Below, piece by piece: positions 17,416 to 25,783 of a stretch of DNA of 31,318 nucleotides. Location: NCBI GenBank assembly GCA_050295355.1, contig JBNKPL010000015.1, positions 1 through 31,318 of the forward strand. The letters run 5' to 3'. The notes beneath the pieces are model-generated. The model saw only the letters and a program-made list of their open reading frames with translations, ran no database searches and was not told where the DNA came from. The DNA comes from CBFDBF01 sp050295355. GTDB taxonomy: Bacteria; Pseudomonadota; Gammaproteobacteria; Chromatiales; Chromatiaceae. Made by a program: the position numbers and the translations under genes. How positions within the stretch are numbered: the first letter of the stretch is position 1; every line of letters begins with the position of its first letter.

Positions 17416-17534
17416 GGCGGTCTCCGATTCTGATAAGGCTGCGCATTCTAGCGCACCAGCATCCAATGCGATAATAGAAATATGGCCTGTTAGATGGTGA
17501 AATCTGGCCTGATGTGGACGTGGTAAGGTTTATT

Positions 17535-17583
17535 CCACAGGAGACATGGGGATATTGAGTCTATTCTCCGTGACCTCCGTGGC
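17535..17583. repeat. Degenerate palindromic repeat of the CCACAGAG...CTCCGTGGC type (copy 1)
   Basis: CCACAGGAGACATGGGG at the left and CTCCGTGACCTCCGTGGC at the right form an imperfect inverted repeat of about 49 bases in the gap before rlmE. The right end shares CCTCCGTGGC with the element at 20247-20335. It looks like a dispersed, non-coding palindromic repeat; it lies 19 bases before the rlmE start. Confidence 0.5.
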
Positions 17584-17601
17584 TATATATATGGTATTAG
17601 T

Positions 17602-18222
17602 GTGAAAAAGAGCAAAAGCAGCCGCCGCTGGCTGGATCGCCACTTCAACGACGAGTTTGTAAAACAGGCCCAGAAGGAGGGCTATCGCTCCCGTGCGGTC
17701 TACAAACTGCTGGAGATCCAGGAGCGCGACCGGCTACTGAAACCGGGTCAGGTGGTGGTGGATCTGGGCGCCGCCCCCGGCGGCTGGTCCCAGGTGGCGC
17801 AGAAGAGCGTGGGCAGTAAAGGGGCGGTGGTGGCCCTGGATATCCTGCCCATGGAGCCGCTCCCCGAGGTGGAGTTTATCCAGGGGGACTTTCGTGAAGA
17901 CGCCGTTTTGCAAAAATTGCGTAATCTTCTGGACGGCAGGGCGGTGGATCTTGTTATATCCGATATGGCACCCAATGTTAGTGGTATGGCGGCCGTGGAC
18001 CAGCCGCGGGCGATGTATCTCTGCGAATTGGCGCTGGATTTTGCCCGCGAGGTGCTGAAACCAGGGGGCGGTCTGGTGGTCAAAGTGTTCCAGGGAGAGG
18101 GGTTTGACCAGTATGTGCGGGATTTGCGGGACGCCTTCGGCAAGGTGGTGACCCGCAAACCCAAGGCTTCCCGCGCCCGCAGCCGCGAGGTTTATCTGGT
18201 GGCGACGAACTATAAGATGTAG
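17602..18222 (+). CDS. rlmE: 23S rRNA 2'-O-methyltransferase RlmE
   Basis: RlmE (FtsJ/RrmJ) methylates U2552 in the A-loop of 23S rRNA. The 206-residue product (E. coli 209) has the SAM motif VVDLGAAPGGWSQVA and the catalytic K-D-K-E tetrad at Lys35 (SRAVYKLLE), Asp121 (ISDMAPN), Lys161 (VVKVFQGEGF) and Glu196 (RSREVYLV). The GTG start at 17602 matches the family N-terminus (MKKSKSSRRWLDRHF), although no strong ribosome binding site is seen. It precedes ftsH in the same direction, as in E. coli. Confidence 0.96.
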   Translation: MKKSKSSRRWLDRHFNDEFVKQAQKEGYRSRAVYKLLEIQERDRLLKPGQVVVDLGAAPGGWSQVAQKSVGSKGAVVALDILPMEPLPEVEFIQGDFREDAVLQKLRNLLDGRAVDLVISDMAPNVSGMAAVDQPRAMYLCELALDFAREVLKPGGGLVVKVFQGEGFDQYVRDLRDAFGKVVTRKPKASRARSREVYLVATNYKM

Positions 18223-18303
18223 TAATGTGAACGGCCGTTTTTTATTTTGTCGCTAACTGGTTGATTTAAAACGGCTAGTAGCTGGATATCGAGGACATTT
18301 GCT

Positions 18304-20238
18304 TTGAACGACATGGCGAAAAATCTGATTTTGTGGGTAATCATCGCGGTTGTCCTCATGACAGTGTTCAACAGCTTGAACACCCAGCGGGTGAATCCGT
18401 CCCAGATCCCCTATTCCGAATTCATTTCCCAGGTTCAGTCGGGCCAGGTGAAGTCCGTGACCATCAATAAGGATGGCAAGATCGACGGCATCCTGAATGA
18501 GGGCGGCACCTTCAGCACCCAAAGCCCGGACGACGACAAACTGGTGAGCGATCTTCTGAACAATAAGGTGGAGATTGAGGCCAAGCCCGCGGAAGAGCCG
18601 TCGCTGCTGAAACTGATCCTGATCAACTGGTTTCCGCTCTTTATCCTCATCGGCCTCTGGATCTTCTTCATGCGTCAGATGCAGGGTGGCGGCGGCGGCC
18701 GCGGCGCCATGTCCTTCGGCAAGAGCCGCGCCCGCATGTTGAGCGAGGATCAGGTTAAAGAGACCTTCCAGGACGTGGCCGGGGTGGAAGAGGCCAAGGA
18801 GGAGGTCCAGGAGATGGTGGATTTCCTGCGCGACCCAGGCAAGTTCCAGAAGCTGGGCGGCAAGATCCCCAAGGGCGTCCTGATGGTGGGATCACCCGGT
18901 ACGGGCAAGACCCTGCTGGCCAAGGCCATTGCGGGCGAGGCCAAGGTGCCTTTCTTCACCATCTCCGGTTCCGACTTCGTCGAGATGTTCGTCGGTGTCG
19001 GCGCCTCCCGCGTGCGCGATATGTTCGAGCAGGCGAAGAAGCACGCCCCCTGCATCATCTTCATCGACGAGATTGACGCGGTGGGCCGCCATCGCGGCGC
19101 CGGCCTCGGCGGCGGCCACGACGAGCGCGAGCAGACCCTCAACCAACTGCTGGTGGAGATGGACGGCTTCGAGGGCAACGAGGGCGTCATCGTCATCGCC
19201 GCAACCAACCGTCCCGATGTGCTCGACCCCGCGCTGCTGCGCCCCGGCCGCTTCGACCGCCAGGTGGTGGTGCCGTTGCCGGATGTGCGCGGCCGCGAGC
19301 AGATCCTGAAGGTGCATATGCGCAGGGTGCCCATCGCGGAGAACGTCCAACCTTCCCTGATCGCCCGCGGCACTCCGGGCTTTTCCGGCGCCGACCTGGC
19401 CAATCTGGTGAACGAGGCCGCCCTTTTCGCCGCCCGCTCCAACAAGCGCGAGGTGGAGATGTCCGACATGGAGAAGGCGAAGGACAAGATCATGATGGGC
19501 GCCGAGCGCCGCTCCATGGTGATGAGCGAGGATGAAAAGAAACTCACCGCCTACCACGAGGCGGGCCATGCCATCGTCGGGCGGCTGGTTCCCTCGCATG
19601 ATCCGGTCTACAAGGTGAGCATTATTCCCCGTGGCCGCGCTCTGGGCGTGACCATGTTCCTGCCGGAAGAGGACCGCTACAGCATGACCAAGGAGCGGCT
19701 GGAGAGCCAGATCTCCAGTCTGTTCGGCGGACGCCTGGCCGAGGAGCTGATCTTCGGACCCGAGAGCGTGACCACAGGCGCCTCCAACGACATCAAACGC
19801 TCCACCGAGATTGCCCGCAACATGGTGACCAAGTGGGGCCTGTCCGAGAAACTGGGTCCGCTGATGTACAGCGAAGAGGAGGAAGAGGTGTTCCTCGGCC
19901 GCTCCGTCACCCAGCACAAGAACGTATCGGACGACACCGCTCACGCCATCGATGAAGAGATCCGCGTATTCATTGATCGCAACTATGATCGCGCCAAGAA
20001 GATTCTTGAGCAGAATACCGACAAGCTGCATGTGATGGCCGAGGCGTTGATCAAGTACGAGACCATCGACAGCGATCAGATTGACGACATCATGTCCGGC
20101 AAGACCCCGCGTCCTCCCGAGAACTGGGAAGACTCCGATTCCGCCACCCCCAGCGGCGGCGCCAAGGCGGAGTCCGAGACCCCGGCGGAGGATGGCGAGA
20201 GTAAGGGCGGGATCGGCGGTCCGGCCGGTCAGCACTAA
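18304..20238 (+). CDS. ftsH: ATP-dependent inner-membrane zinc metalloprotease FtsH
   Basis: FtsH degrades misassembled membrane proteins and short-lived regulators such as LpxC and sigma-32. The 644-residue product has two membrane helices (about 7-23 and 103-122, ending IFFMRQMQGGGGG), the AAA module with Walker A GSPGTGKT, Walker B CIIFIDEIDAVG, second region of homology ATNRPDVLDPALLRPGRFDR, and the zinc site HEAGH. Walker A has Ser where E. coli has the first Pro. The TTG at 18304 is chosen because GAGGA lies eight bases upstream, giving MNDMAKNL; the ATG at 18313, matching the E. coli start, is 17 bases from it. The C-terminal tail is Pro/Ser/Glu-rich. Confidence 0.96.
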   Translation: MNDMAKNLILWVIIAVVLMTVFNSLNTQRVNPSQIPYSEFISQVQSGQVKSVTINKDGKIDGILNEGGTFSTQSPDDDKLVSDLLNNKVEIEAKPAEEPSLLKLILINWFPLFILIGLWIFFMRQMQGGGGGRGAMSFGKSRARMLSEDQVKETFQDVAGVEEAKEEVQEMVDFLRDPGKFQKLGGKIPKGVLMVGSPGTGKTLLAKAIAGEAKVPFFTISGSDFVEMFVGVGASRVRDMFEQAKKHAPCIIFIDEIDAVGRHRGAGLGGGHDEREQTLNQLLVEMDGFEGNEGVIVIAATNRPDVLDPALLRPGRFDRQVVVPLPDVRGREQILKVHMRRVPIAENVQPSLIARGTPGFSGADLANLVNEAALFAARSNKREVEMSDMEKAKDKIMMGAERRSMVMSEDEKKLTAYHEAGHAIVGRLVPSHDPVYKVSIIPRGRALGVTMFLPEEDRYSMTKERLESQISSLFGGRLAEELIFGPESVTTGASNDIKRSTEIARNMVTKWGLSEKLGPLMYSEEEEEVFLGRSVTQHKNVSDDTAHAIDEEIRVFIDRNYDRAKKILEQNTDKLHVMAEALIKYETIDSDQIDDIMSGKTPRPPENWEDSDSATPSGGAKAESETPAEDGESKGGIGGPAGQH

Positions 20239-20246
20239 ACTGAGTA

Positions 20247-20335
20247 GCCACAGAGACACAGAGGACACAGAGTAAATGTAGGCCGTATAGCTCTGCGGAT
20301 ATCTAAATCCTCTGTGTGCTTTGTGCCTCCGTGGC
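20247..20335. repeat. Palindromic intergenic repeat (copy 2) between ftsH and folP
   Basis: The 26-base arms GCCACAGAGACACAGAGG... (20247-20272) and ...CTTTGTGCCTCCGTGGC (20310-20335) are inverted repeats matching at 22 of 26 positions, separated by 37 bases. The element starts 9 bases after the ftsH stop and ends 16 bases before folP. It resembles dispersed palindromic repeats of the CTCTGTGTCTCTGTGGC kind seen in many environmental genomes, and is related to the sequence at 17535-17583. Confidence 0.7.
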
Positions 20336-20351
20336 AATAAAAATCCAGAAC

Positions 20352-21188
20352 ATGACTATTATCGATTGCGCGGGAAAGGAGCTGGACCTCAGCCGTCCCC
20401 GCGTCATGGGCATCCTCAACGTCACCCCCGACTCCTTTTCGGACGGGGGTGATTTTATTACCCCTGATGTGGCCATTGAGCGCGCCCGGCTCATGGTGAA
20501 GGAGGGGGCGGATATCATCGATATCGGCGGCGAATCCACCCGTCCCGGCGCGCGGCCGGTCCCGGAGCAGGAGGAGCTGGAGCGGGTGATACCGGTCATC
20601 CGGGCCATCGCATCCGAGCTTTCGGTCCCTGTTTCCATCGACACCAGCAAGGCCGGGGTGATGCGCGAGGCGGTGGCCGCCGGCGCGGGGATGATCAACG
20701 ATGTCATGGCTCTACGGACCCCGGGGGCGCTGGAGGCGGCCCGGGATGCGAAGGTTCCGGTCTGTCTCATGCATATGCAGGGCGAGCCGCGCACCATGCA
20801 GCAGGACCCGGAATACGGGGATGTGGTGGAAGATCTGCTGCAGTTTTTCCGTGCACGAATCCAGGCCTGTAGCGAAGCGGGCATCCCCCGCGGTCGGCTG
20901 TTGCTGGACCCCGGCTTTGGTTTCGGCAAGCGGCTGGAGCATAATGTGGCGCTGCTGGCCCGTCTGGAACGGTTCGGCGAACTGGGTCCGCCCCTGCTGG
21001 TGGGGCTGTCACGCAAATCCATGATCGGCGCCATACTGGGTGATGCGCCCGTGGATGAGCGGCTGCACGGTAGCGTGGCGGCTGCGCTGCTGGCGGTGGA
21101 GCGGGGCGCGGCCATCGTGCGCGTCCACGACGTGAAGCCCACGGTGGATGCGCTGAAGGTGGTTCAAGCGCTTGAAAGCGTCGATTAG
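20352..21188 (+). CDS. folP: Dihydropteroate synthase
   Basis: FolP joins p-aminobenzoate to dihydropterin pyrophosphate in folate synthesis and is the sulfonamide target. The 278-residue product has the signatures VMGILNVTPDSFSDGG and DIGGESTRPGA, later DVMALR, HMQG and LLDPGFGFGK, and GLSRKSMIG. ATG at 20352 aligns with the E. coli start; an upstream in-frame GTG at 20316 falls inside the repeat and is rejected. It lies between ftsH and glmM as in E. coli. Confidence 0.97.
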   Translation: MTIIDCAGKELDLSRPRVMGILNVTPDSFSDGGDFITPDVAIERARLMVKEGADIIDIGGESTRPGARPVPEQEELERVIPVIRAIASELSVPVSIDTSKAGVMREAVAAGAGMINDVMALRTPGALEAARDAKVPVCLMHMQGEPRTMQQDPEYGDVVEDLLQFFRARIQACSEAGIPRGRLLLDPGFGFGKRLEHNVALLARLERFGELGPPLLVGLSRKSMIGAILGDAPVDERLHGSVAAALLAVERGAAIVRVHDVKPTVDALKVVQALESVD

Positions 21189-21212
21189 AAGAACTGGGAT
21201 AACAGATTAACG

Positions 21213-22556
21213 ATGAGCAGAAAGTATTTTGGCACAGACGGCATTCGCGGCCGGGTCGGGAATGCGAAGATCAACCCCGAGTTTATCCTCAAGCTGGGCT
21301 GGGCCGCGGGCCGTGTGCTGGGCAAGCGGGTGGGCAGCAAGGTCCTGATCGGCAAGGACACCCGTATCTCGGGTTACATGCTGGAGTCCGCCCTGGAGGC
21401 GGGGCTGGTGGCCGCCGGGATCAACATCCACCTGCTGGGCCCCATGCCCACCCCGGGGATCGCCTACCTCACCCGCACCCTGCACGCCCAGGCCGGTATC
21501 GTCATCAGCGCCTCCCATAACCCCCACTACGATAACGGCATCAAGTTCTTTTCCAGCGACGGGAAAAAACTGCCGGACGCCATTGAGCGCGAGATTGAAC
21601 AGGAGCTGGATCAGCCCATGTCCACAGTGGAGTCGGGGCTGCTGGGCAAGGCCTACCGGGTGGACGATGCGGCGGGCCGCTATATCGAGTTCTGCAAGAG
21701 CACCATCCCCTGGACCATGAGTTTGCAGGGTTTCAAGTTGGTGGTGGACTGCGCCCACGGCGCCACCTATCACATCGCGCCCCATGTGTTCGCGGAGTTG
21801 GGTGCGGATGTGATCGCCATCGGCAACCAGCCCAACGGACTCAACATCAACGACGGCGTGGGCTCCACCCATATCGCCGCCCTGCAGCAGGAGGTGCGCA
21901 AACAGGGCGCCGACGTCGGGGTGGCACTGGACGGCGATGGCGACCGGGTCATCATGGTGGACGCGGACGGCGAAGTGATGGACGGCGACGAAATCCTCTA
22001 CATCATCGCCCGTTCCCGGCAGAACATGGGCGCCATGACCGGCTCCGTGGTGGGAACCCTGATGAGCAACCTGGGACTGGAGCATGCCCTCAAGCGGTTG
22101 GGGATCGGCTTCGAGCGGGTCAACGTGGGCGACCGCTACATCCTGGAGCGGCTGGAACAGGAGCAGTGGGTCCTGGGCGGCGAACCTTCAGGTCATGTGA
22201 TTTGCTTCGATCGGACCACCACTGGCGACGGCATCGTAGCCGCCTTGCAGGTATTGGCGGAGATGGTGGACACCCGCAAGAGCCTCAAGGAGTTGCGGCA
22301 GGGGGTGGAGAAGTATCCCCAGGAACTGATCAACGTCCGGCTGGAGAACGGGGTGGACGTGATGGCCTCGCCCCGCATGCAGGATGCGGTGAAGCAGGCG
22401 GAGAAAGAGCTGGCGGAGAGCGGCCGCGTGGTGCTGCGTCCCTCCGGCACCGAACCGCTGATCCGCGTCATGGTGGAGGGACGGGACGCCGTGCAGGTGT
22501 CGGAGATCTCATCGCGTCTGGCGGATGTGGCGCGGGAACTGGTTCAGGCGGGATAA
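21213..22556 (+). CDS. glmM: Phosphoglucosamine mutase
   Basis: GlmM converts glucosamine-6-phosphate to glucosamine-1-phosphate for UDP-GlcNAc and the cell wall. The 447-residue product (E. coli 445) has the N-terminal FGTDGIRG, the phosphoserine loop VISASHNPHYDNG (Ser101), the metal-binding DGDGDR, the sugar-binding GGEPSGH and the phosphate-binding RPSGTEPLIRVMVEG. It follows folP by 24 bases. A hairpin lies just after it, before the convergent folE2. Confidence 0.97.
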   Translation: MSRKYFGTDGIRGRVGNAKINPEFILKLGWAAGRVLGKRVGSKVLIGKDTRISGYMLESALEAGLVAAGINIHLLGPMPTPGIAYLTRTLHAQAGIVISASHNPHYDNGIKFFSSDGKKLPDAIEREIEQELDQPMSTVESGLLGKAYRVDDAAGRYIEFCKSTIPWTMSLQGFKLVVDCAHGATYHIAPHVFAELGADVIAIGNQPNGLNINDGVGSTHIAALQQEVRKQGADVGVALDGDGDRVIMVDADGEVMDGDEILYIIARSRQNMGAMTGSVVGTLMSNLGLEHALKRLGIGFERVNVGDRYILERLEQEQWVLGGEPSGHVICFDRTTTGDGIVAALQVLAEMVDTRKSLKELRQGVEKYPQELINVRLENGVDVMASPRMQDAVKQAEKELAESGRVVLRPSGTEPLIRVMVEGRDAVQVSEISSRLADVARELVQAG

Positions 22557-22573
22557 GTACTCCTGGCCTGTAG

Positions 22574-22592
22574 GGTGGGGCCATGCCCCACC
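22574..22592. repeat. Perfect GC-rich hairpin between glmM and folE2
   Basis: GGTGGGGC-CAT-GCCCCACC is an 8-bp perfect stem with a 3-base loop, placed between two convergent genes. There is no T-tract on either side, so it may be a REP-like repeat, a block to RNA decay, or a factor-assisted terminator for both strands. Confidence 0.6.
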
Positions 22593-22613
22593 ATCGCCGT
22601 GGCTCAATAGCGG

Positions 22614-23432
22614 TTAGGCGCTGCTCTTATCGTGCTCAATCAGCGCATAGGCGGAGTGGTTATGGATGGACTCGAAATTCTCCGACTCCACGATGTAGGC
22701 GCTGAAACGCTCATCATTGTTCAGCCGCACCGCTACATCGCGCACCATATCCTCCACGAACTTGGGGTTGTCGTAGGCGCGTTCGGTGACATGTTTCTCG
22801 TCCGGACGTTTGAGCAGGCCGAACAGTTCGCATGAGGCCTCGGCCTCCACCAGATCAATGATCTCTTCGATCCAGACGAAACCCTCGGTGCGTACCTGTA
22901 CGGTGACGTGGGAGCGCTGGTTGTGGGCGCCGCGGTCGGAGATCTTTTTGGAGCAGGGGCAGAGGCTGGTCACCGGCACCACCACCTTGATGTGCAGTTC
23001 CGGGATGCCGTTGCGGATCTCCCCGATCAGGGTGACGTCGTAGTCCAGCAGGCTCTGGACCCCGGAGACGGGCGCCTTCTTGTTGACGAAGTAGGGGAAA
23101 TTCATTTCGATGTGGCCGGCTTCGGCCTCCAGCCGCTCCGCCATCTCGCCCAGCATATCCTTGAAGGACTCCACCCCGATCTCCTTTTCGCGGCTGTTCA
23201 GGATCTCCACGAAACGGGACATGTGGGTGCCCTTGAAGTTGTGGGGCAGGTTGACGTACATGTTGAAGGTGGCCACGGTGTGCTGCTCGCCGTCGCTGCG
23301 GTCCTTGACCCGGACCGGGTGCCGGATGTCCTTGATCCCCACCTTGTTGATGGCGATTTGACGGGTGTCCCTACTGCTCTGCACGTCAGCGATTTCGCAG
23401 CGGGTGTCGGCACCTTCAGTCACTATACTCAT
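22614..23432 (-). CDS. folE2: GTP cyclohydrolase FolE2 (type IB)
   Basis: FolE2 converts GTP to dihydroneopterin triphosphate for folate and queuosine synthesis, and unlike FolE1 does not require zinc. The 272-residue product starts MSIVTEGADTRCEI and has the family motifs KVGIKDIRHPV, the catalytic-Cys region SLCPCSKKISDRGAHNQRS and MNFPYFVNKKAPVSG. GAGGA directly abuts the ATG, which is too close; GTG at 23425-23423, nine bases after it, is an alternative start giving a product three residues shorter. It stands outside the usual folate genes but close to folP, and shares its upstream region with the hydrolase operon. Confidence 0.95.
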   Translation of the reverse strand: MSIVTEGADTRCEIADVQSSRDTRQIAINKVGIKDIRHPVRVKDRSDGEQHTVATFNMYVNLPHNFKGTHMSRFVEILNSREKEIGVESFKDMLGEMAERLEAEAGHIEMNFPYFVNKKAPVSGVQSLLDYDVTLIGEIRNGIPELHIKVVVPVTSLCPCSKKISDRGAHNQRSHVTVQVRTEGFVWIEEIIDLVEAEASCELFGLLKRPDEKHVTERAYDNPKFVEDMVRDVAVRLNNDERFSAYIVESENFESIHNHSAYALIEHDKSSA

Positions 23433-23660
23433 TCCTCTATTTGTCGCCAGATTCCGGCGGCGGCAGGGCCACATTGCTAAAGAACGGGCAATTATGAAGC
23501 CCGAAATGGACGGGGGCAAGCCGAAATCCCGGAAGATATCTGTAGAAATGGCGGCTTTGTCCCGGTTTTCAAGACCGCGGAAAGTTATCCGGCCTGGGCT
23601 ATACTCAGCAACAGGAATAGAAAGACTACCCGTCAAAATATACGGACAGGGAGGGCCGGG

Positions 23661-25742
23661 GTGTCCAAGAATATCGTACTGCTATCCGACGGCACCGGGC
23701 AGCGCGGCGGAGTGGGCTACGAAACCAACGTCTGGCGGCTCTATCGGGCCCTGAAGCATGATCAGAGCCAGGTGCGCTGCTACGACGACGGGGTCGGTTC
23801 CCAGGATTTCGTACTCTTCAAGGCATTGGGGGGCGCCGTCGGGATGGGTCTCTCCCGCAATGTGCGTGACCTCTACACCTTTCTGGCGCGTCACTACGAA
23901 CCGGGCGACCGGCTCTATCTGTTTGGATTCAGCCGCGGCGCATTCACCGTGCGCCTGCTGGCGGGCATGATCATTCGTTGCGGGATACTGGATCTGAAGT
24001 GGGTCAGTTGCGAGCGGGATCTGCAGCAGCTGGTCCGGGCCGCCTATTGCGGCTATCGTCAGAGCTATTTCAGCCCCGGGCTGGTAGAGCAGTTTCGCTC
24101 CGAATATGGGCGCACGGATATTCCGGACGACCCCAAGCCGATCCGCTTTCTCGGGGTGTGGGACACGGTGGACGCCGTGGGGGTCCCCTTCGATGAGGTG
24201 CGCGACGCCATGGACAAGGTGCTGCGCTACAGTTTCCGCGACCTGCTGCTGCACCCGGCGGTGGAGACCGGCTGTCACGCCGTATCCATCGACGATACGC
24301 GCCGCACCTTCCATCCCATGATGTGGGATGAGCGGCTGGAGAAGAGCGACCGCATCGAACAGGTCTGGTTCGCCGGGGTCCACTCCAACGTGGGCGGCGG
24401 CTACCCCAAATGCCAAATGGCCCTGGTCACCCTGAAGTGGATGCTCGACCGGGCTATCGCCGCCGGCCTCAAGGTGGATGTGCAGGCGCTGGCCGACATC
24501 AAGGCGGAGGCCGATGTGCATGGACGGCTGTACGATTCGCGCCGGGGTCCCGCCGCCTACTACCGCTACCTGCCGCGGGATATGGAGCGCATACGCGGCA
24601 GCTATACCGACGGCCCCCTGAAGCTGCACCCCAGTGCGCTGGTGCGGATCAAATACGCCACCGACGGCTACTCACCCCATAACCTTACGGAAAAGTGCCA
24701 GACCTCGGCCCAGGGCAGTCCGCTACAGGCGAACGGCCGTTGGCGGCAGGCGATGGCGTTCGCCTGGGATGTGGTCTGGCTGCGGCGGGGACTCTATTTC
24801 TTGCTGTGGCTGCTCACGGCCGGAATTCTGGTGTTGCCGTGGACCAGCGAGGGCGACCGCGCCAGGGGGCTTTGCACCTGGGTTCTGAACGGGCCGCTGA
24901 ATCTGATCCGGGGCCTGACCCCGGACTGGGCCGGACGCTGGGTGGATGGCATGGCGGCCAACCCCTGCACCGCCCTGGGGGTTCTGCTGCTGCTGACCCT
25001 GCTGATCGTGGTGCGGCAGTGGTTGAAGGGGCGGCAGTTTGAACTGAGCAGTGTGGGCTGGAACACAATCTATCCCCAGAGTCGTCCCCATTCCGGCCGG
25101 GACCGGCTGCTGCAACAGGCGGCAAAAAGCGGCTGGCTGCGCCTTGCCCGCCGCATGAGGAACTCCCGTTCACTACAGTTAGCAGGCATATTCATTTCCG
25201 GCGCCGTGGTTCGGTTCCTGGTTTTAGTCATGGGGCCGTTTCTGCTCATCGGCCGCAGTATCCATTCCCGCTTCTGCTTCCGCAATACGGCGCTGGCGAA
25301 CTGTCCATGCAGGAAGGGTCTGGACGGCGGGGCCAGTCAAACCCTGAGTTTCGTCACCAAGGACTTCCGCCGTAATACCGGCATCGAACTGCTGTCCGGA
25401 GAACGCTATGCGATCACGCTGGAGTGGGCGGGCTGGTATGACGCCCATATCGAGGCCACGCCCGAGGGATTGGCGCCGGGGCCGGAGGCGGACAAGGCGA
25501 TACGCAGAACCAGGCGTTGGACGAGGCTGCGGGTTCCCGGCGAACCGCTTTTTGCCTTGATGGCCCAGGTGGGGAAGGCGCCGCCGCTACGGGTGGGCAA
25601 GGGCGCCGAGCTGGTCCCGGAACGCACGGGCGAACTCTCTTTTTTCGTCAATGACGCCTGTCTTTACACCCCCGGCTTGCGGGGCGTTTTCTATGGCAAC
25701 AATCGCGGTATCGCGCTCATTACTATTCGTCACATAGGTTAA
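23661..25742 (+). CDS. DUF2235 lipase-like membrane protein with a C-terminal LecA-like domain
   Basis: The 693-residue product begins with a DUF2235 alpha/beta-hydrolase domain (residues 1-345): nucleophile elbow GFSRGAF with Ser91, Asp168 in FLGVWDTVDAVG, and His241 in FAGVHSNVGGGYP. This is the fold of some type VI secretion lipase effectors (Tle families), but no secretion genes are nearby. Three hydrophobic segments follow at about 376-394, 437-453 and 505-530. Residues 575-693 resemble the galactose lectin LecA: an AITLEWAGWY strand, then FALMAQVG and ELSFFVND (Asp665), and a YGNNRG loop (Asn680, Asn681) at the lectin's metal/sugar ligand positions. GTG at 23661 follows GGGAGGGCC. It is the first gene of a three-gene operon, probably acting at a membrane; substrate unknown. 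Confidence 0.85.
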   Translation: MSKNIVLLSDGTGQRGGVGYETNVWRLYRALKHDQSQVRCYDDGVGSQDFVLFKALGGAVGMGLSRNVRDLYTFLARHYEPGDRLYLFGFSRGAFTVRLLAGMIIRCGILDLKWVSCERDLQQLVRAAYCGYRQSYFSPGLVEQFRSEYGRTDIPDDPKPIRFLGVWDTVDAVGVPFDEVRDAMDKVLRYSFRDLLLHPAVETGCHAVSIDDTRRTFHPMMWDERLEKSDRIEQVWFAGVHSNVGGGYPKCQMALVTLKWMLDRAIAAGLKVDVQALADIKAEADVHGRLYDSRRGPAAYYRYLPRDMERIRGSYTDGPLKLHPSALVRIKYATDGYSPHNLTEKCQTSAQGSPLQANGRWRQAMAFAWDVVWLRRGLYFLLWLLTAGILVLPWTSEGDRARGLCTWVLNGPLNLIRGLTPDWAGRWVDGMAANPCTALGVLLLLTLLIVVRQWLKGRQFELSSVGWNTIYPQSRPHSGRDRLLQQAAKSGWLRLARRMRNSRSLQLAGIFISGAVVRFLVLVMGPFLLIGRSIHSRFCFRNTALANCPCRKGLDGGASQTLSFVTKDFRRNTGIELLSGERYAITLEWAGWYDAHIEATPEGLAPGPEADKAIRRTRRWTRLRVPGEPLFALMAQVGKAPPLRVGKGAELVPERTGELSFFVNDACLYTPGLRGVFYGNNRGIALITIRHIG

Positions 25743-25783
25743 ACAGCGCCGGTTTAACCGAGTGTATTGGCGGAGGAATCCAT

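Noticed and set aside
18229..18250. AACGGCCGTT followed by T-rich sequence after rlmE as an intrinsic terminator
   Set aside because: The palindrome has no room for a loop; only about three base pairs could form in RNA.
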